From Jiangella muralis (GTDB lineage Bacteria > Actinomycetota > Actinomycetes > Jiangellales > Jiangellaceae), in the NCBI RefSeq assembly GCF_001270745.1, contig NZ_KQ434752.1, positions 41,125 through 105,124 on the forward strand: a stretch of DNA of 64,000 bases, written 5' to 3'. The notes beneath the pieces are model-generated. The model saw nothing but the letters and a program-made list of their open reading frames with translations, did no database searches and had not been told where the DNA came from. A program made the translations under genes and the position numbers. Of this stretch, positions 33,130-42,221 are shown one piece after another (the first letter of the stretch is position 1; each line of letters begins with the position of its first letter).

Positions 33130-34487
33130 AGACACGTTCGCTCCTCCGCGCCACCGCCGTGGCGACCGCCGTCATGCTGAGCCTGTCGGCCTGCATCACC
33201 GGCTCCGACTCCGGCGACGAGCCGGAGACCGAGAGCACGGGTGGCGGCGACGCCAGCGGCGGCGCCGCGGCCGAGATCACCGGCCCGCTCGAGGTCGTCA
33301 GCTTCTACCCCGAGGGCTCGCCCGACTTCGACCGGCTCAGCGGCCTGGCCGAGGAGTTCGAATCGCGGCACCCGGGCGTCGACGTGACGCTCACCTTCGG
33401 CGGCGGCCAGGACGTGCCGCAGATCGAGGCCCGCTGGCGGGCCGGCGACCCGCCGGACGTCAACTACGGCTTCCTCGACGCGTCCGTGCCGGACGGCGGC
33501 CCGTGGGTGTCGGCCGGCCAGGTGCTGCCGCTGGATGACCCAATGCAGCAGCCGCTCGAGGGCTACGACGGCAGCTGGGAGGACGCGATCCTGCCCGGCG
33601 TGCGGCCGCTGCTCAGCGTCGACGACACGATCTACAGCGCACCCGAGTCGGTGACGACGCTGCAGTTCTTCTACAACGCCGCGCTCTTCGCCGAGAACGG
33701 CATCGAGGCGCCGCAGACCTTCGAGGACCTCGTCGCCGCGGCCGACACGCTGAAGGCGGCCGGCGTCGCGCCGTTCACCGTCACCGGCACGTTCCTGCCG
33801 TACCTGCAGATGTACTGGGACTACCTGGCGTTGCGCCACATCGGGCTGGAGGGCCTGCAGCAGGCCATCGCCGGTGAGGTCGAGCTGGCGTCGCTGCCCG
33901 GCGCCGCCGAGGCGGCCGCCGACCTGGAGCGGCTGACGTCCGGCGGGTACTTCCTCGACGGCTTCCGCGGCGTCGACTTCACCTCCGCGCAGATGTCGTT
34001 CTTCCAGGGCGACGCGGCGATGATCCTGATGGGCTCGTGGCTGATCGGCGAGATGTCCGCCGCCATCCCCGAGGGCTTCGAGGTCGGCACGTTCGCGTTC
34101 CCGACGGTCGACGGCGGCAGCGGCGACCAGGACGGCCTGTTCGGCGGCACCAACGGGCAGATCGTCGCGAAGGACGGCGAGAACCCCGACGCCGCCGTGG
34201 CGTGGCTGCAGTTCGTCGCGGAGCCGGAGAACCAGACCGCCTACGTCCAGAACACCGGCGGTATCTCCGCCTACACCGGCATCGCCGCGCCGGAGGGCTT
34301 CGAGGACGTCACCGCCATGCTGGAGGACGGCGCCGCGTTCGCCCCGTCGTACATGGGCATCCTCGCGCTGAGCCAGGAGGTCCAGAACGCCTACCAGCAG
34401 CCGATCGCGCAGCTGTTCTTCGGCGAGATCGACGGCGCCACCATGCTCAGCCAGATGTCCGACGGCCTGCAGTCGGCCGCGGGCTGA
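33126..34487 (+). CDS. Sugar ABC transporter solute-binding lipoprotein (SBP_bac_1)
   Basis: A 453-residue lipoprotein with signal MKTRSLLRATAVATAVMLSLSAC, lipobox LSAC and the lipidated Cys at residue 23, then a Gly/Ser/Glu linker. Family-1 (maltose/multiple-sugar) features follow: GLAEEFESRHPGVDVTLTFGGG, QIEARWRAGDPPDVNYG, AAMILMGSWLIGEM and the Trp/Tyr-rich ligand cleft. It overlaps the Gfo/Idh gene by 4 nt and precedes two MalF/MalG-type permeases. No ATPase gene is in the operon, so a shared MsmK-type ATPase encoded elsewhere would be needed. Confidence 0.9.
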   Translation: MKTRSLLRATAVATAVMLSLSACITGSDSGDEPETESTGGGDASGGAAAEITGPLEVVSFYPEGSPDFDRLSGLAEEFESRHPGVDVTLTFGGGQDVPQIEARWRAGDPPDVNYGFLDASVPDGGPWVSAGQVLPLDDPMQQPLEGYDGSWEDAILPGVRPLLSVDDTIYSAPESVTTLQFFYNAALFAENGIEAPQTFEDLVAAADTLKAAGVAPFTVTGTFLPYLQMYWDYLALRHIGLEGLQQAIAGEVELASLPGAAEAAADLERLTSGGYFLDGFRGVDFTSAQMSFFQGDAAMILMGSWLIGEMSAAIPEGFEVGTFAFPTVDGGSGDQDGLFGGTNGQIVAKDGENPDAAVAWLQFVAEPENQTAYVQNTGGISAYTGIAAPEGFEDVTAMLEDGAAFAPSYMGILALSQEVQNAYQQPIAQLFFGEIDGATMLSQMSDGLQSAAG

Positions 34488-34518
34488 CCGCCGCCCGTAC
34501 CCGCGGAGAGGAGAGACG

Positions 34519-35418
34519 GTGCCACGCAGCCGGCCCAACCTGCTCGAGCGACAACGCCGCCGCCTCGTGGTGCCGTTCCTCCTGCCGGCCCTGGTGCTGT
34601 ACGCGCTGTTCATGCTGTACCCGGCGGTCACGACGTTCTACGTGGCGCTGACCAAGTGGGACGGCGTGAACGCACCGGAGTGGGCCGGCGCGGCCAACTT
34701 CACCCGGCTCACCGAGGACTCGCTGTTCAGCAGCACGATCACGCACACGATCGTGTTCACGGTGCTCGGCGCGCTGGTCCTGTTCCCCGGCGCGATGTTC
34801 TTCGGCTACGTGACGCAGCGGATGCGGCTGGGCCGGGTGTACCGGTTCCTGATCCTGGCGCCGGTCGCGCTGTCCGTCACCACCGCGGCGCTGCTGTGGA
34901 AGTTCCTGGTCGACCCGAACTTCGGCGCGGTGCAGAGCGTGCTGCGCGCGATCGGGCTGGACTCGCTCGCCTCGGTGGAACTGCTCGGCCGGCCGTCGAC
35001 GGCGATGCTCATGGTGGTGCTGGCGACGGTCTGGCACGGCATCGGGCTGTGGATGATGTTCTTCGCGGCCGCCGCCGAGCGGGTTCCGGCCGAGCTCAAG
35101 GAGGCCGCGACGCTGGACGGCGCCAGCTCGTTCCAGGTGTTCCGTCACGTCGTCTGGCCACTGATGTGGGAGGTCACCCGGACGCTGCTGATCCTCTGGA
35201 TGATCCAGGGGCTGCAGACGTTCGCGTTCATCATCGCGATGACGAACGGCGGCCCGCTGCGCGCCACCGAGGTGATCGGGACCTACCTCTACAAGGTCGC
35301 GTTCGCGTCGTCCGAGTTCGGCTACGCCGCGGCCATCGCCGTCGTGCTGTTCGCGGCGATCCTCGTCCTCACGCTGCTCTCCCAGCGGCTCACCCGGCGC
35401 GAAAGCGAGCAGTACTGA
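34519..35418 (+). CDS. Sugar ABC transporter permease (MalF type)
   Basis: A 299-residue membrane protein with six helices; the first (FLLPALVLYALFMLYPAVTTFYVAL) is typical of MalF/UgpA-type permeases. The coupling loop for the ATPase is ELKEAATLDGASSFQVFRHVVWPLM. The GTG start has GGAGAGGAGAG just upstream. It lies 31 bp after the binding-protein gene and overlaps the next permease by 1 nt. Confidence 0.9.
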   Translation: MPRSRPNLLERQRRRLVVPFLLPALVLYALFMLYPAVTTFYVALTKWDGVNAPEWAGAANFTRLTEDSLFSSTITHTIVFTVLGALVLFPGAMFFGYVTQRMRLGRVYRFLILAPVALSVTTAALLWKFLVDPNFGAVQSVLRAIGLDSLASVELLGRPSTAMLMVVLATVWHGIGLWMMFFAAAAERVPAELKEAATLDGASSFQVFRHVVWPLMWEVTRTLLILWMIQGLQTFAFIIAMTNGGPLRATEVIGTYLYKVAFASSEFGYAAAIAVVLFAAILVLTLLSQRLTRRESEQY

Positions 35419-36326
35419 TGACGACCCCGACCGCCACCCCGCCGGCCGTCGCCGCGGCTCCCCCGCCGGCGCCGTCGCCGCCGCGGCGCCGGCCACCGGT
35501 CCGGCCCGGCCGCATGCTCAGCCACCTCGCGCTGGTGTCGTACTGCCTGACGTCGGTCAGCGCGTTCGTCTGGTGCGTCATGGTGTCACTGAAGACGAAC
35601 CCGGAGTTCTTCTCCAGCAGCCCGTGGTCGCTGCCGCAGGACCCACAGTTCGGCAACTACGCCGAGGCGTGGAACGGCGCGCAGATCAGCCGGTTCTTCC
35701 TCAACAGCCTCTACGTGACGGTCACCAGCGTCGGCGTGAGCCTGCTGTTCGCGGTGATGGCGGCGTACGTGCTAGCCAGGGTGGACTTCCCGGGGAAGTC
35801 GGTGGTGCGGCTGGTGTTCCTCAGCGGGCTGATGATGCCGGCCTTCCTGGTGATCGTGCCGCTGTACTTCCTGCTCCGGAACCTCGGCCTGCTCGGGTCG
35901 CTGCACGGGCTGGTGCTGGTGTACATCGCCACCCAGATCCCGTTCAGCATCTACCTGCTGAGCAGCTTCTTCCAGTCACTGCCGAAGGAGCTGGAGGAGG
36001 CCGCCTGCATGGACGGCGCCTCGCCCACCCGCACGTTCTTCTCCGTCGTGCTGCCGCAGGTGTCGCCGGCGGTCGCCAGCGTGGCGCTGCTGAACACGCT
36101 GACGATCTGGAACGAGTTCTTCTTCGCCCTGGTGTTCCTCACCGACCCGCAGCAGCAGACGATCCCCGTCGGCCTGCTCGGACTCTCGGTGAACGCGCAG
36201 TACAGCGCCAACTGGGTGCAGTTGTTCGCGGGCCTGGTGATCACCATGATCCCGATGCTCATCCTCTTCGCCTTCGCGCAGGACCGCATCGCGCGGGGCG
36301 TCAGTGTCGGCGCGTTGAAGGGCTGA
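35418..36326 (+). CDS. Sugar ABC transporter permease (MalG type)
   Basis: A 302-residue permease. A Pro/Ala-rich cytosolic leader of about 30 residues precedes six helices. Typical MalG features: MVSLKTNPEFFSSSPWSLP, NYAEAWNGAQISRFFLNSLYVT and the EAA loop LPKELEEAACMDGASPTRTFFSVVLP. TGATG junction with the MalF-type gene, and one base between its stop and the next ATG. Confidence 0.9.
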   Translation: MTTPTATPPAVAAAPPPAPSPPRRRPPVRPGRMLSHLALVSYCLTSVSAFVWCVMVSLKTNPEFFSSSPWSLPQDPQFGNYAEAWNGAQISRFFLNSLYVTVTSVGVSLLFAVMAAYVLARVDFPGKSVVRLVFLSGLMMPAFLVIVPLYFLLRNLGLLGSLHGLVLVYIATQIPFSIYLLSSFFQSLPKELEEAACMDGASPTRTFFSVVLPQVSPAVASVALLNTLTIWNEFFFALVFLTDPQQQTIPVGLLGLSVNAQYSANWVQLFAGLVITMIPMLILFAFAQDRIARGVSVGALKG

Positions 36327-36327
36327 G

Positions 36328-38487
36328 ATGACCGACGTACGACTGAACGTCAGCGAGGAGATCGGCGTCGCCCGGTCCGGCGAGGTGGTGGTGTGCGGCG
36401 TGCCGTTCGCTGCTGCCGGGCCGGTGTCGGTGCTGGTGGACGGCGCCGTGGTGCCGCACCAGTCGCTGTGGCGGCGGGGCGGGTGGGCCGGGCTGGCGTT
36501 CCCGGTGTCCGTCGGCGCGCGGGCGTCGGCGGAGGTGGTCGTGCGGCCGGCGGGTGAAGCTGGTCCCCCGCCGGCCGTGACGTCTTCGGCCGGGGCGTCC
36601 GGGCTGTCGCTGACGACGGGGGTGGTGACGGCGGAGATCGGGCTGTCCCCGTTCACCGTCGCGATCCCAGCGCTGGGCGTGCCCGCGGCCTCGGTGGTCC
36701 TGGTCGACGGCGACGGTGTCCGGCACGCCGCAGTGGTGCCGGACGGCGGTGTCACCGTCACGCAGGCCGGGCCGCTGCTCGCGGAGGTCTCGCTGACCGG
36801 GCGGTACGGGTCGTCGTGGGGGTTCCGGGCCCGGCTGACGGCCAGGGCCGGGGCCTCCTCGGTGGACCTCTCCGTCGGGCTGGTCAACGACGACGACGCG
36901 GCGGAGAGCGAGGTCGCCGAGTGGGCCGTCGAGCTGGACGCCGGGCCGGTGGCGACCGCCGTCACCGGCGTCTTCGGGGCCGCCCACCGCGGCGCCCCGC
37001 CGTACGCCGTCCAGCACCGCGGCGAGGGCCACCCGCGCGGCATCTTCGCGACGTCGCAGGTGGTGGGCGGGTCGGGCTGGCAGGACGTCAGCGACCCGGA
37101 CTACTGGTCGCGCTGGGAATGGGCCGAACTGCACGGCCGTCAGGCGGTGAACTGGCTGGTCGCGTCGCGGCCGGGCGGCGAGGATGTCACCGTCGCCGTC
37201 CACCGGTTCGCCGAGAACCACCCGAGCGACCTCGCCGTGTCACCGTCCGGCGTGACCGTCCGGTTCTGGCCGTCCGACGCGGGCGCGCTGCGGCTCACGC
37301 AGGGCGCGGCGAAGACCCGGCAGCTGCGGCTGACCGGCGGCGACGACCGGCGGGCCGGGCCGGTGCTGGACTCGCCGCTGGTGCCCGCCCTCCGCTCGGC
37401 CGTCCCCGGCTACCTGCCGTACCTGCCGGAGCGCTACCCGAACCTGGAATCGCACATCCGCGAGGAGCTGTCCAGCTGGTACCAGTCCGGGCAGTCGCTG
37501 GGCTTCCACGACTTCGGTGACAGCGTGCAGGGCATCACGACCGGCCCGCGCACCGGGTACAGCGCGAACAACGAGCACGACGCGCTGCTGGCGCTGTCGC
37601 TGCACCACCTGCGCTCCGGCGAACGGGCGTACTACGACTCCGCCCAGGCCTACGCCGACCACCTGTGCGACGTCGACCTCATCCACCACAGCACCCACCC
37701 GCACGAGGTCGGCGGGCTGCGGGCGCACGGGCGGGCGCACGTGCACTACGTCTCCGCGCGGACCCCCGACGGGCCGGTGCGGACGTCGATCGACACCGGG
37801 CACCTGTGGACCGAAGGGCTGGTGCTGTTCGGGCAGCTGTCCGGCGAGACCCGGTACCTGGACGCCGCGCGGCAGGTGGCCGACTGCATCGTCGGGCTCG
37901 TCGACCTCGGCTGGACCCGGCCGGAGCCGGGGCCGCGCAACAGCGGCTGGCCGCTGATGGCACTGTGCGCCGTCGCATCGGCGACCGGTTCGTCCGTCTA
38001 CCTGGACGCCGCTCTGCGGACCGCCAAGGCGGCGGTGGCCGCGCAGCACCCGGACGGGCGCTGGCTGATGCGGCTCGGGCTGGCCGACGACTACTGCGCC
38101 TGGCAGAACGCCGTCCTGCTGATCGGGCTGGCCCGGCTGCAGGCGCTGTCGCCGTCGTCCGAGGTGGCCGCGGCCTTCGACGCCGGGGCGCGGGCGCTGC
38201 TGACGCTCGGCCGCAACCCCGACGGCAGCTTCGTCTACCTGTCCCGGTTCGACTACCGGTGGGCGAACCGGGCGGCGCTGATCCGCGAGGCGCTGGCGCT
38301 CGCCTTCGACGCCACCGGCGACGACGCGTACCTGCGGGCCGGGCTGGCCGGCGGGTCGCGCTGGTACCGGCCGCGGACGCTGGCGCCGGCGCTGAGCAAC
38401 GACGTCGCCGAGTGGCGCGGGCACCTGCCGTTCCTGCTCCGGGCGCATGAGGCCGGGCTGCTCACCGACCTGCCGGACGCCGGATGA
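36328..38487 (+). CDS. YetA/PcRGLX-like carbohydrate-active protein
   Basis: A 719-residue protein. Residues 1 to about 340 are beta-rich; the start (VVVCGVPFAAAGPVSVLVDGAVVPHQSLWRRGGWAGLAFPVSV) matches the N-terminal beta-sandwich of YetA and the Penicillium exo-rhamnogalacturonan lyase family. Residues 370-710 are an alpha/alpha toroid: NNEHDALLALSLHHLRSG, HSTHPHEVGGLRAHGRAHVHY, DTGHLWTEGLVLFGQLSGE and NSGWPLMALCAVASATG, with conserved His and Trp residues. No signal peptide, so it would act on imported oligosaccharides. The context with a sugar importer supports a role in uronide or glycoside breakdown. Lyase activity is inferred from family resemblance. Confidence 0.65.
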   Translation: MTDVRLNVSEEIGVARSGEVVVCGVPFAAAGPVSVLVDGAVVPHQSLWRRGGWAGLAFPVSVGARASAEVVVRPAGEAGPPPAVTSSAGASGLSLTTGVVTAEIGLSPFTVAIPALGVPAASVVLVDGDGVRHAAVVPDGGVTVTQAGPLLAEVSLTGRYGSSWGFRARLTARAGASSVDLSVGLVNDDDAAESEVAEWAVELDAGPVATAVTGVFGAAHRGAPPYAVQHRGEGHPRGIFATSQVVGGSGWQDVSDPDYWSRWEWAELHGRQAVNWLVASRPGGEDVTVAVHRFAENHPSDLAVSPSGVTVRFWPSDAGALRLTQGAAKTRQLRLTGGDDRRAGPVLDSPLVPALRSAVPGYLPYLPERYPNLESHIREELSSWYQSGQSLGFHDFGDSVQGITTGPRTGYSANNEHDALLALSLHHLRSGERAYYDSAQAYADHLCDVDLIHHSTHPHEVGGLRAHGRAHVHYVSARTPDGPVRTSIDTGHLWTEGLVLFGQLSGETRYLDAARQVADCIVGLVDLGWTRPEPGPRNSGWPLMALCAVASATGSSVYLDAALRTAKAAVAAQHPDGRWLMRLGLADDYCAWQNAVLLIGLARLQALSPSSEVAAAFDAGARALLTLGRNPDGSFVYLSRFDYRWANRAALIREALALAFDATGDDAYLRAGLAGGSRWYRPRTLAPALSNDVAEWRGHLPFLLRAHEAGLLTDLPDAG

Positions 38488-40115
38488 CCGGCGACGTGCG
38501 GATCGACGCGAACGTCGTCGTCGGGCCGTGGCCGTCCGACGCGCACGCGTCGTGGACCGTCGACGACGTCGAACGGCACCTGGACCGGTACGGCCTGTCG
38601 TACGGGCTGGTGCGGTCCGCGCTCGCCGTCACGTACGACGCGCCGTCGGGGAATTCCTCGCTGCTGAAGGAGGTCGAGGGGCACCCGCGGCTGCTGCCGT
38701 CGTTCGTGCTGGGACCGCTGGACTGCGGTGAGCACGGCGCCGATGCGGTCGCCGAGGCGAAGGCGATCTGGCTGTTGCCGGCGCGGCACGGGTGGAATCT
38801 CACGGGACCGGAGGCCGGCTCGCTGCAAGACGTGCTGCGGCGGGCCGGTCTCCCCGTGTTCGTGGAGCTCGAGGAGACCGACTGGTCCGGGATCGACGCA
38901 CTCTGCGCCGCGCTCCCCGACGTCGACGTCGTCGTCTGCGGCATCGGGTACCGGACGCTGCGGCAGGCGCTCCCCGTCATGGACCGGCGGCCGCGGCTGC
39001 ACCTGGACCTCTCCTATTTGGCCGCGCTGGACGGGCTGGAGCTGTTCGCCGCCCGGTACGGCGCGTCGCGGCTGCTGTTCGGCACCGGCGCCCCCGTCCG
39101 CGACGAGGCGGCGCCGTCGTTCCTGCTGGAGCGCTCGGGGTTGTCGGCGGACGACCGGGCGATGGTGGCCGGCGGGACGGCCGCCCGGCTGCTCGGCCTC
39201 GCCGGCGGCGTTGCCGCCCAGCCCACGCCCGCCGACGCCGTTCACGCCACGTTGTCACAGCCCGCCCGTAGGGTGGGAGCCCTCCCGGCCGGGCGGGGTC
39301 CAGCTACGGTCGCGAACCGCGCCGGCCGCACCGAGTACCCGGACATCGTCGACGCGCACGCTCATCTGGGCCGCTGGCCGTCGTCGTGGCTGCCGCACCC
39401 CGAGGCGGACACGCTGCTGGCCGCGTACGACCGCACCGGCACCCGGCACGCCGTCATCTCGCACCTGAGCGCCATCTGGGGTGGCGACACCCCCGCCGGG
39501 AACGCGGCCGCGCTGGCCGCCGCGGCCGCCCACCCGGACCGGCTCTCCGTCTGGCTGGTCGCGAACCCGAACCGGCCGCAGGACGCCGGGTTGCTGGCCG
39601 AGCAGCTGGGCTCCCCACTGGTGCGCGGATTCAAGGTGCACCCGGACACCCACGACTGCCCGATCGACGACGCCCGCTACGACTGGGTGTGGCGACTCGC
39701 GCTGAACGCGTCCGTGCCGGTGCTGGCGCACGGGTTCGCCGGGACGACGCACAGCGACCCGCTGCTGTTCGGCCACGTCGCCGCGCGGCACCCCGGGCTG
39801 CCGCTGATCGTCGGCCACTCCGGCGCCACCGTCGACGGGTTCCGCCGCACCATCGACGTCGGCCTGCGCTACCCGTCCATCCTGGCCGAGACCTGCGGTT
39901 CCTGGATGACCGGCCGGTGGCTGCGCCGCCTGGTCGCCGCGCTCGGTGCGTCACGCGTGCTGCACGGCACCGACGCGTGCCTCATCGATCCCCGGTACGG
40001 CGTCGGGCGGGTGCTCGGCGCCGGTCTCGACCCGGCCGATCTGGCCCTCGTGCTCGGCGGCAACGCCCGCCGGGTACTCGGGCTGTCTTCACCGTCCCCG
40101 CTTGGAGGTCACTGA
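38484..40115 (+). CDS. Double amidohydrolase: inactive-looking N half fused to an intact amidohydrolase-2 domain
   Basis: A 543-residue protein with two tandem TIM-barrel domains. The C half (from about 285) has the full amidohydrolase-2 set: DIVDAHAHLG, FKVHPDTH, VPVLAHGF, IVGHSGATV and VLHGTDACL. The N half (1 to about 250) has the same strand order but no ligand: RIDANVVVG in place of DxHxH, VFVELEE and VVCGIGY where His residues belong, and LFGTGAP without the Asp. It is therefore a pseudo-enzyme fused to an enzyme. The linker (about 250-285) is Ala/Arg/Pro-rich. It overlaps the neighbouring genes by 4 nt and 1 nt. The genes 56031 and 56762 show the same pairing as separate proteins. Confidence 0.8.
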   Translation: MTGDVRIDANVVVGPWPSDAHASWTVDDVERHLDRYGLSYGLVRSALAVTYDAPSGNSSLLKEVEGHPRLLPSFVLGPLDCGEHGADAVAEAKAIWLLPARHGWNLTGPEAGSLQDVLRRAGLPVFVELEETDWSGIDALCAALPDVDVVVCGIGYRTLRQALPVMDRRPRLHLDLSYLAALDGLELFAARYGASRLLFGTGAPVRDEAAPSFLLERSGLSADDRAMVAGGTAARLLGLAGGVAAQPTPADAVHATLSQPARRVGALPAGRGPATVANRAGRTEYPDIVDAHAHLGRWPSSWLPHPEADTLLAAYDRTGTRHAVISHLSAIWGGDTPAGNAAALAAAAAHPDRLSVWLVANPNRPQDAGLLAEQLGSPLVRGFKVHPDTHDCPIDDARYDWVWRLALNASVPVLAHGFAGTTHSDPLLFGHVAARHPGLPLIVGHSGATVDGFRRTIDVGLRYPSILAETCGSWMTGRWLRRLVAALGASRVLHGTDACLIDPRYGVGRVLGAGLDPADLALVLGGNARRVLGLSSPSPLGGH

Positions 40116-40987
40116 TGTTCCTCTGCCGTATCCGCACCGACGCCGGCGTCGTCCCCGCCGTCCGCATCGACGACGAGACACTGCTCGACCTGACGCCCGT
40201 CGCCCGCGCGGCCGGGGACGACCTGGTCGCGCTGGCCGCGACGCCCGGACTGGCGGCCGCCGTGGCATCGCTCGCGGAGGACGACGCCGCCGTGCGGATC
40301 CCGGTGGCGTCGGCGCGGTTCGAGGTGCCGGTCGCCCGCCCGCAGAAGATCGTCTGCGTCGCCCTCAACTACGTCGCGCACGCCGAGGAGGGCGCGCAGG
40401 CCGTCCCGGCCGAGCCGGTGATCTTCTTCAAGCCGCCGTCGTCGCTGCTCCCGCACGGCGAGACCGTCCGCTGCCCGGAACGGTCGTCGCGGCTGGACTT
40501 CGAGGTCGAATTGGCCGTCGTCATCGGGACGCGGGCCCGCGACGTCGCGGTCGCCGACTGGCGCGACGTCGTCGCCGGCTACACCGTCCTCAACGACATG
40601 ACGGCGCGCGACCTCCAGCTGGTCGCGATCGAGAAGAACCAGCCGTGGGACCACAGCAAGGGCTTCGACACGTTCGCGCCGTGCGGCCCGTACCTCGTCA
40701 CGGCCGACGAGATCGCCGACCCCGGCTCGCTCGATCTCTCCCTGACGACCGACGGCGTGCTGCGCCAGTCGTCGAACACCCGGCACATGGTGTTCGGCGT
40801 GCCGGAGCTGATCTCCGTCATCTCGGCCGGGATCACCCTCGAGCCGGGCGACATCATCGCCACCGGCACCCCGTCCGGCATCGGCCGGGTCGACGACGGC
40901 GGCACCATGGTCGCCACCGTCGAGGGCGTCGGCTCGCTGGTCAACCCGGTCGCGTACGACCGCGCCGCCGTCGCCGCCCCCGCCTGA
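40115..40987 (+). CDS. Fumarylacetoacetate hydrolase (FAH)-family protein
   Basis: A 290-residue FAH-superfamily protein, which in known members cleaves C-C bonds, decarboxylates or hydrates keto acids with a divalent metal. Visible: KIVCVALNYVAHAEEG, PVIFFKPPSSL, the metal ligands Glu130 and Glu132 in LDFEVELAVVIG, Asp161 in VLNDMTARDLQ, WDHSKGFDTFAPCGPYLVT, and GDIIATGTPSGIG. An N-terminal beta segment (1-70) is normal for the 2-keto-3-deoxy acid and hydroxyhepta-dienedioate type. TGATG junctions with both neighbours. A late step on a 2,4-diketo-3-deoxy sugar acid would fit the dehydrogenase and lactonase genes nearby. Confidence 0.88.
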   Translation: MFLCRIRTDAGVVPAVRIDDETLLDLTPVARAAGDDLVALAATPGLAAAVASLAEDDAAVRIPVASARFEVPVARPQKIVCVALNYVAHAEEGAQAVPAEPVIFFKPPSSLLPHGETVRCPERSSRLDFEVELAVVIGTRARDVAVADWRDVVAGYTVLNDMTARDLQLVAIEKNQPWDHSKGFDTFAPCGPYLVTADEIADPGSLDLSLTTDGVLRQSSNTRHMVFGVPELISVISAGITLEPGDIIATGTPSGIGRVDDGGTMVATVEGVGSLVNPVAYDRAAVAAPA

Positions 40988-41781
40988 TGCCCGTCGCGGT
41001 CGCGTGCGCCCAGGTCGCTCCGGTCCTGGGCGCGGTCCCGTCCAACCAGGCCCGCTCGGCGGCCCAGGCCCGCTCGGCCGCCGCTGCCGGCGCGTCGCTG
41101 GTGGTGTTCCCGGAATGCGCGGTGACCGGGTACCCGTTCTCGCGCGAAGACGCCTCGGCGGTGGCCGGGCCGGCCGACGCCGTCGGCTCGCTGGCCGCCT
41201 CCCTGGGCGTGCACATCGCCGCCGGCCACATCGAGGCGGCCGGCCCGGACCTGTACGACGCGCTCTCGCTGTTCGGCCCCGACGGCGCACGGCTGGCGAC
41301 GTACCGGAAGGCGCACCTGTTCAGCACCGAGCGGACGGTCTACGCGGCGGGCTCGTCACCGGTCGTCGTCGACACCGCGGTGGGCCGGCTCGGGCTGACG
41401 GTCTGCTACGACCTGATCTTCCCCGAGTACGTCCGCGCCCTCGTCGACGCCGGCGCGTCGATGATCGTCAACGCGACCAACTGGATCACCGACCCGTGGC
41501 AGGCCGGGATGGGCTGGGACGGCTCGATGGTGCGGTCGCTGGCGCGGGTGCGGGCCCTGGAGAACGGCGTGCCGGTGGTGATGTCGTGCCTGGCCGGCTC
41601 GGGCGGCGGCTTCACCAGCATCGGCCACTCCACCATCGCCGGCCCGTCCGGCCGCGTCCTGGCCACCCTCGACGCCGCTGAAGGCGTCGCCGTCGCCGAG
41701 GTCGTTACCGACGACGCCGACGCCCGCCGCTGGTCCGAACTCGCCACCTACCGCGCCGATCGCCGCCCGGACCTCTACTGA
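40987..41781 (+). CDS. Nitrilase-superfamily carbon-nitrogen hydrolase
   Basis: A 264-residue hydrolase with the intact triad Glu43 (VVFPECAVTGYP), Lys108 (TYRKAHLFSTE) and Cys140 (LTVCYDLIFPEYVR). It is full length and closest to the aliphatic or omega-amidase-type branch, which hydrolyses amides rather than nitriles. It is the last gene of the eight-gene operon, joined by TGATG to the FAH-family gene. A degraded copy of its 3' end lies 350 bp downstream (42125-42193). Confidence 0.87.
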   Translation: MPVAVACAQVAPVLGAVPSNQARSAAQARSAAAAGASLVVFPECAVTGYPFSREDASAVAGPADAVGSLAASLGVHIAAGHIEAAGPDLYDALSLFGPDGARLATYRKAHLFSTERTVYAAGSSPVVVDTAVGRLGLTVCYDLIFPEYVRALVDAGASMIVNATNWITDPWQAGMGWDGSMVRSLARVRALENGVPVVMSCLAGSGGGFTSIGHSTIAGPSGRVLATLDAAEGVAVAEVVTDDADARRWSELATYRADRRPDLY

Positions 41782-42112
41782 GTCAGCGCTCGGTGGACCT
41801 CTCGCCCATCGAGGAAGAGCCAGCCGCAGGCGATGTCGTGGTCGGCGTCCTCCGACCACAGCATGCCCGCGACCCGCCAGAGCGAACTGACCGTGTCGCG
41901 AAGTGCCCCGACCTCGGTGACCTCCGCATAGGTCCACGGCAACGGACGTCGCTGGAGAACCGCAGCTCTCTCATCTCGGTGCAGCGAAGCACGTGCGGCG
42001 TGAGGGTGCCGTACGACTTCAATTCGACGCGCAGGTCACACGTGCGGGCGAGACCACCTCCACCGCCAGCTCGCGTGAGCGTGCTCCCCCACAGTTCCGC
42101 CGCGAAGTTCAT
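41775..42112 (-). pseudogene. Frameshifted hypothetical gene next to the islet
   Basis: On the minus strand a frame starting MNFAAELWGSTL at 42112 gives good-looking protein to about LRCTEMRELRFSSDV. A second frame then continues convincingly from about 41945 as PLPWTYAEVTEVGALRDTV and then LWRVAGMLWSEDADHDIA, ending at a TAG at 41775-41777 inside the 3' end of the nitrilase-family gene. One indel near 41941-41950 would join them into a protein of about 110 residues. I do not recognise the family. It may be a decayed gene or a sequencing error in a small real gene. Confidence 0.4.
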
Positions 42113-42124
42113 GCCGACGGGGGC

Positions 42125-42193
42125 GCCTCCGAGGGCTTCGCCGTCGCCGAGGTGGCCACCTACCGCGCCGACCGACGCCGGAGACCTCTACAC
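42125..42193 (+). pseudogene. Degraded duplicate of the 3' end of the nitrilase-family gene
   Basis: One plus-strand frame here reads EGFAVAEVATYRADRRRR, which matches the C-terminus of the hydrolase at 40987 (EGVAVAEV, then LATYRADRRPDLY) with an internal deletion of about 12 residues. An extra A near 42184 shifts the last codons, but the bases ACCTCTAC survive. The repeat of a gene's 3' end on the far side of a piece of foreign DNA is what many insertion events leave behind. Confidence 0.6.
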
Positions 42194-42221
42194 CCGTTGA
42201 TCGATAGAGGCCGCCAGGTAC

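Noticed and set aside
41356-41937. A 193-codon minus-strand open frame across the nitrilase-family gene
   Set aside because: It is antisense to clear catalytic motifs of the plus-strand gene; only its first part overlaps the frameshifted candidate, in a different frame.
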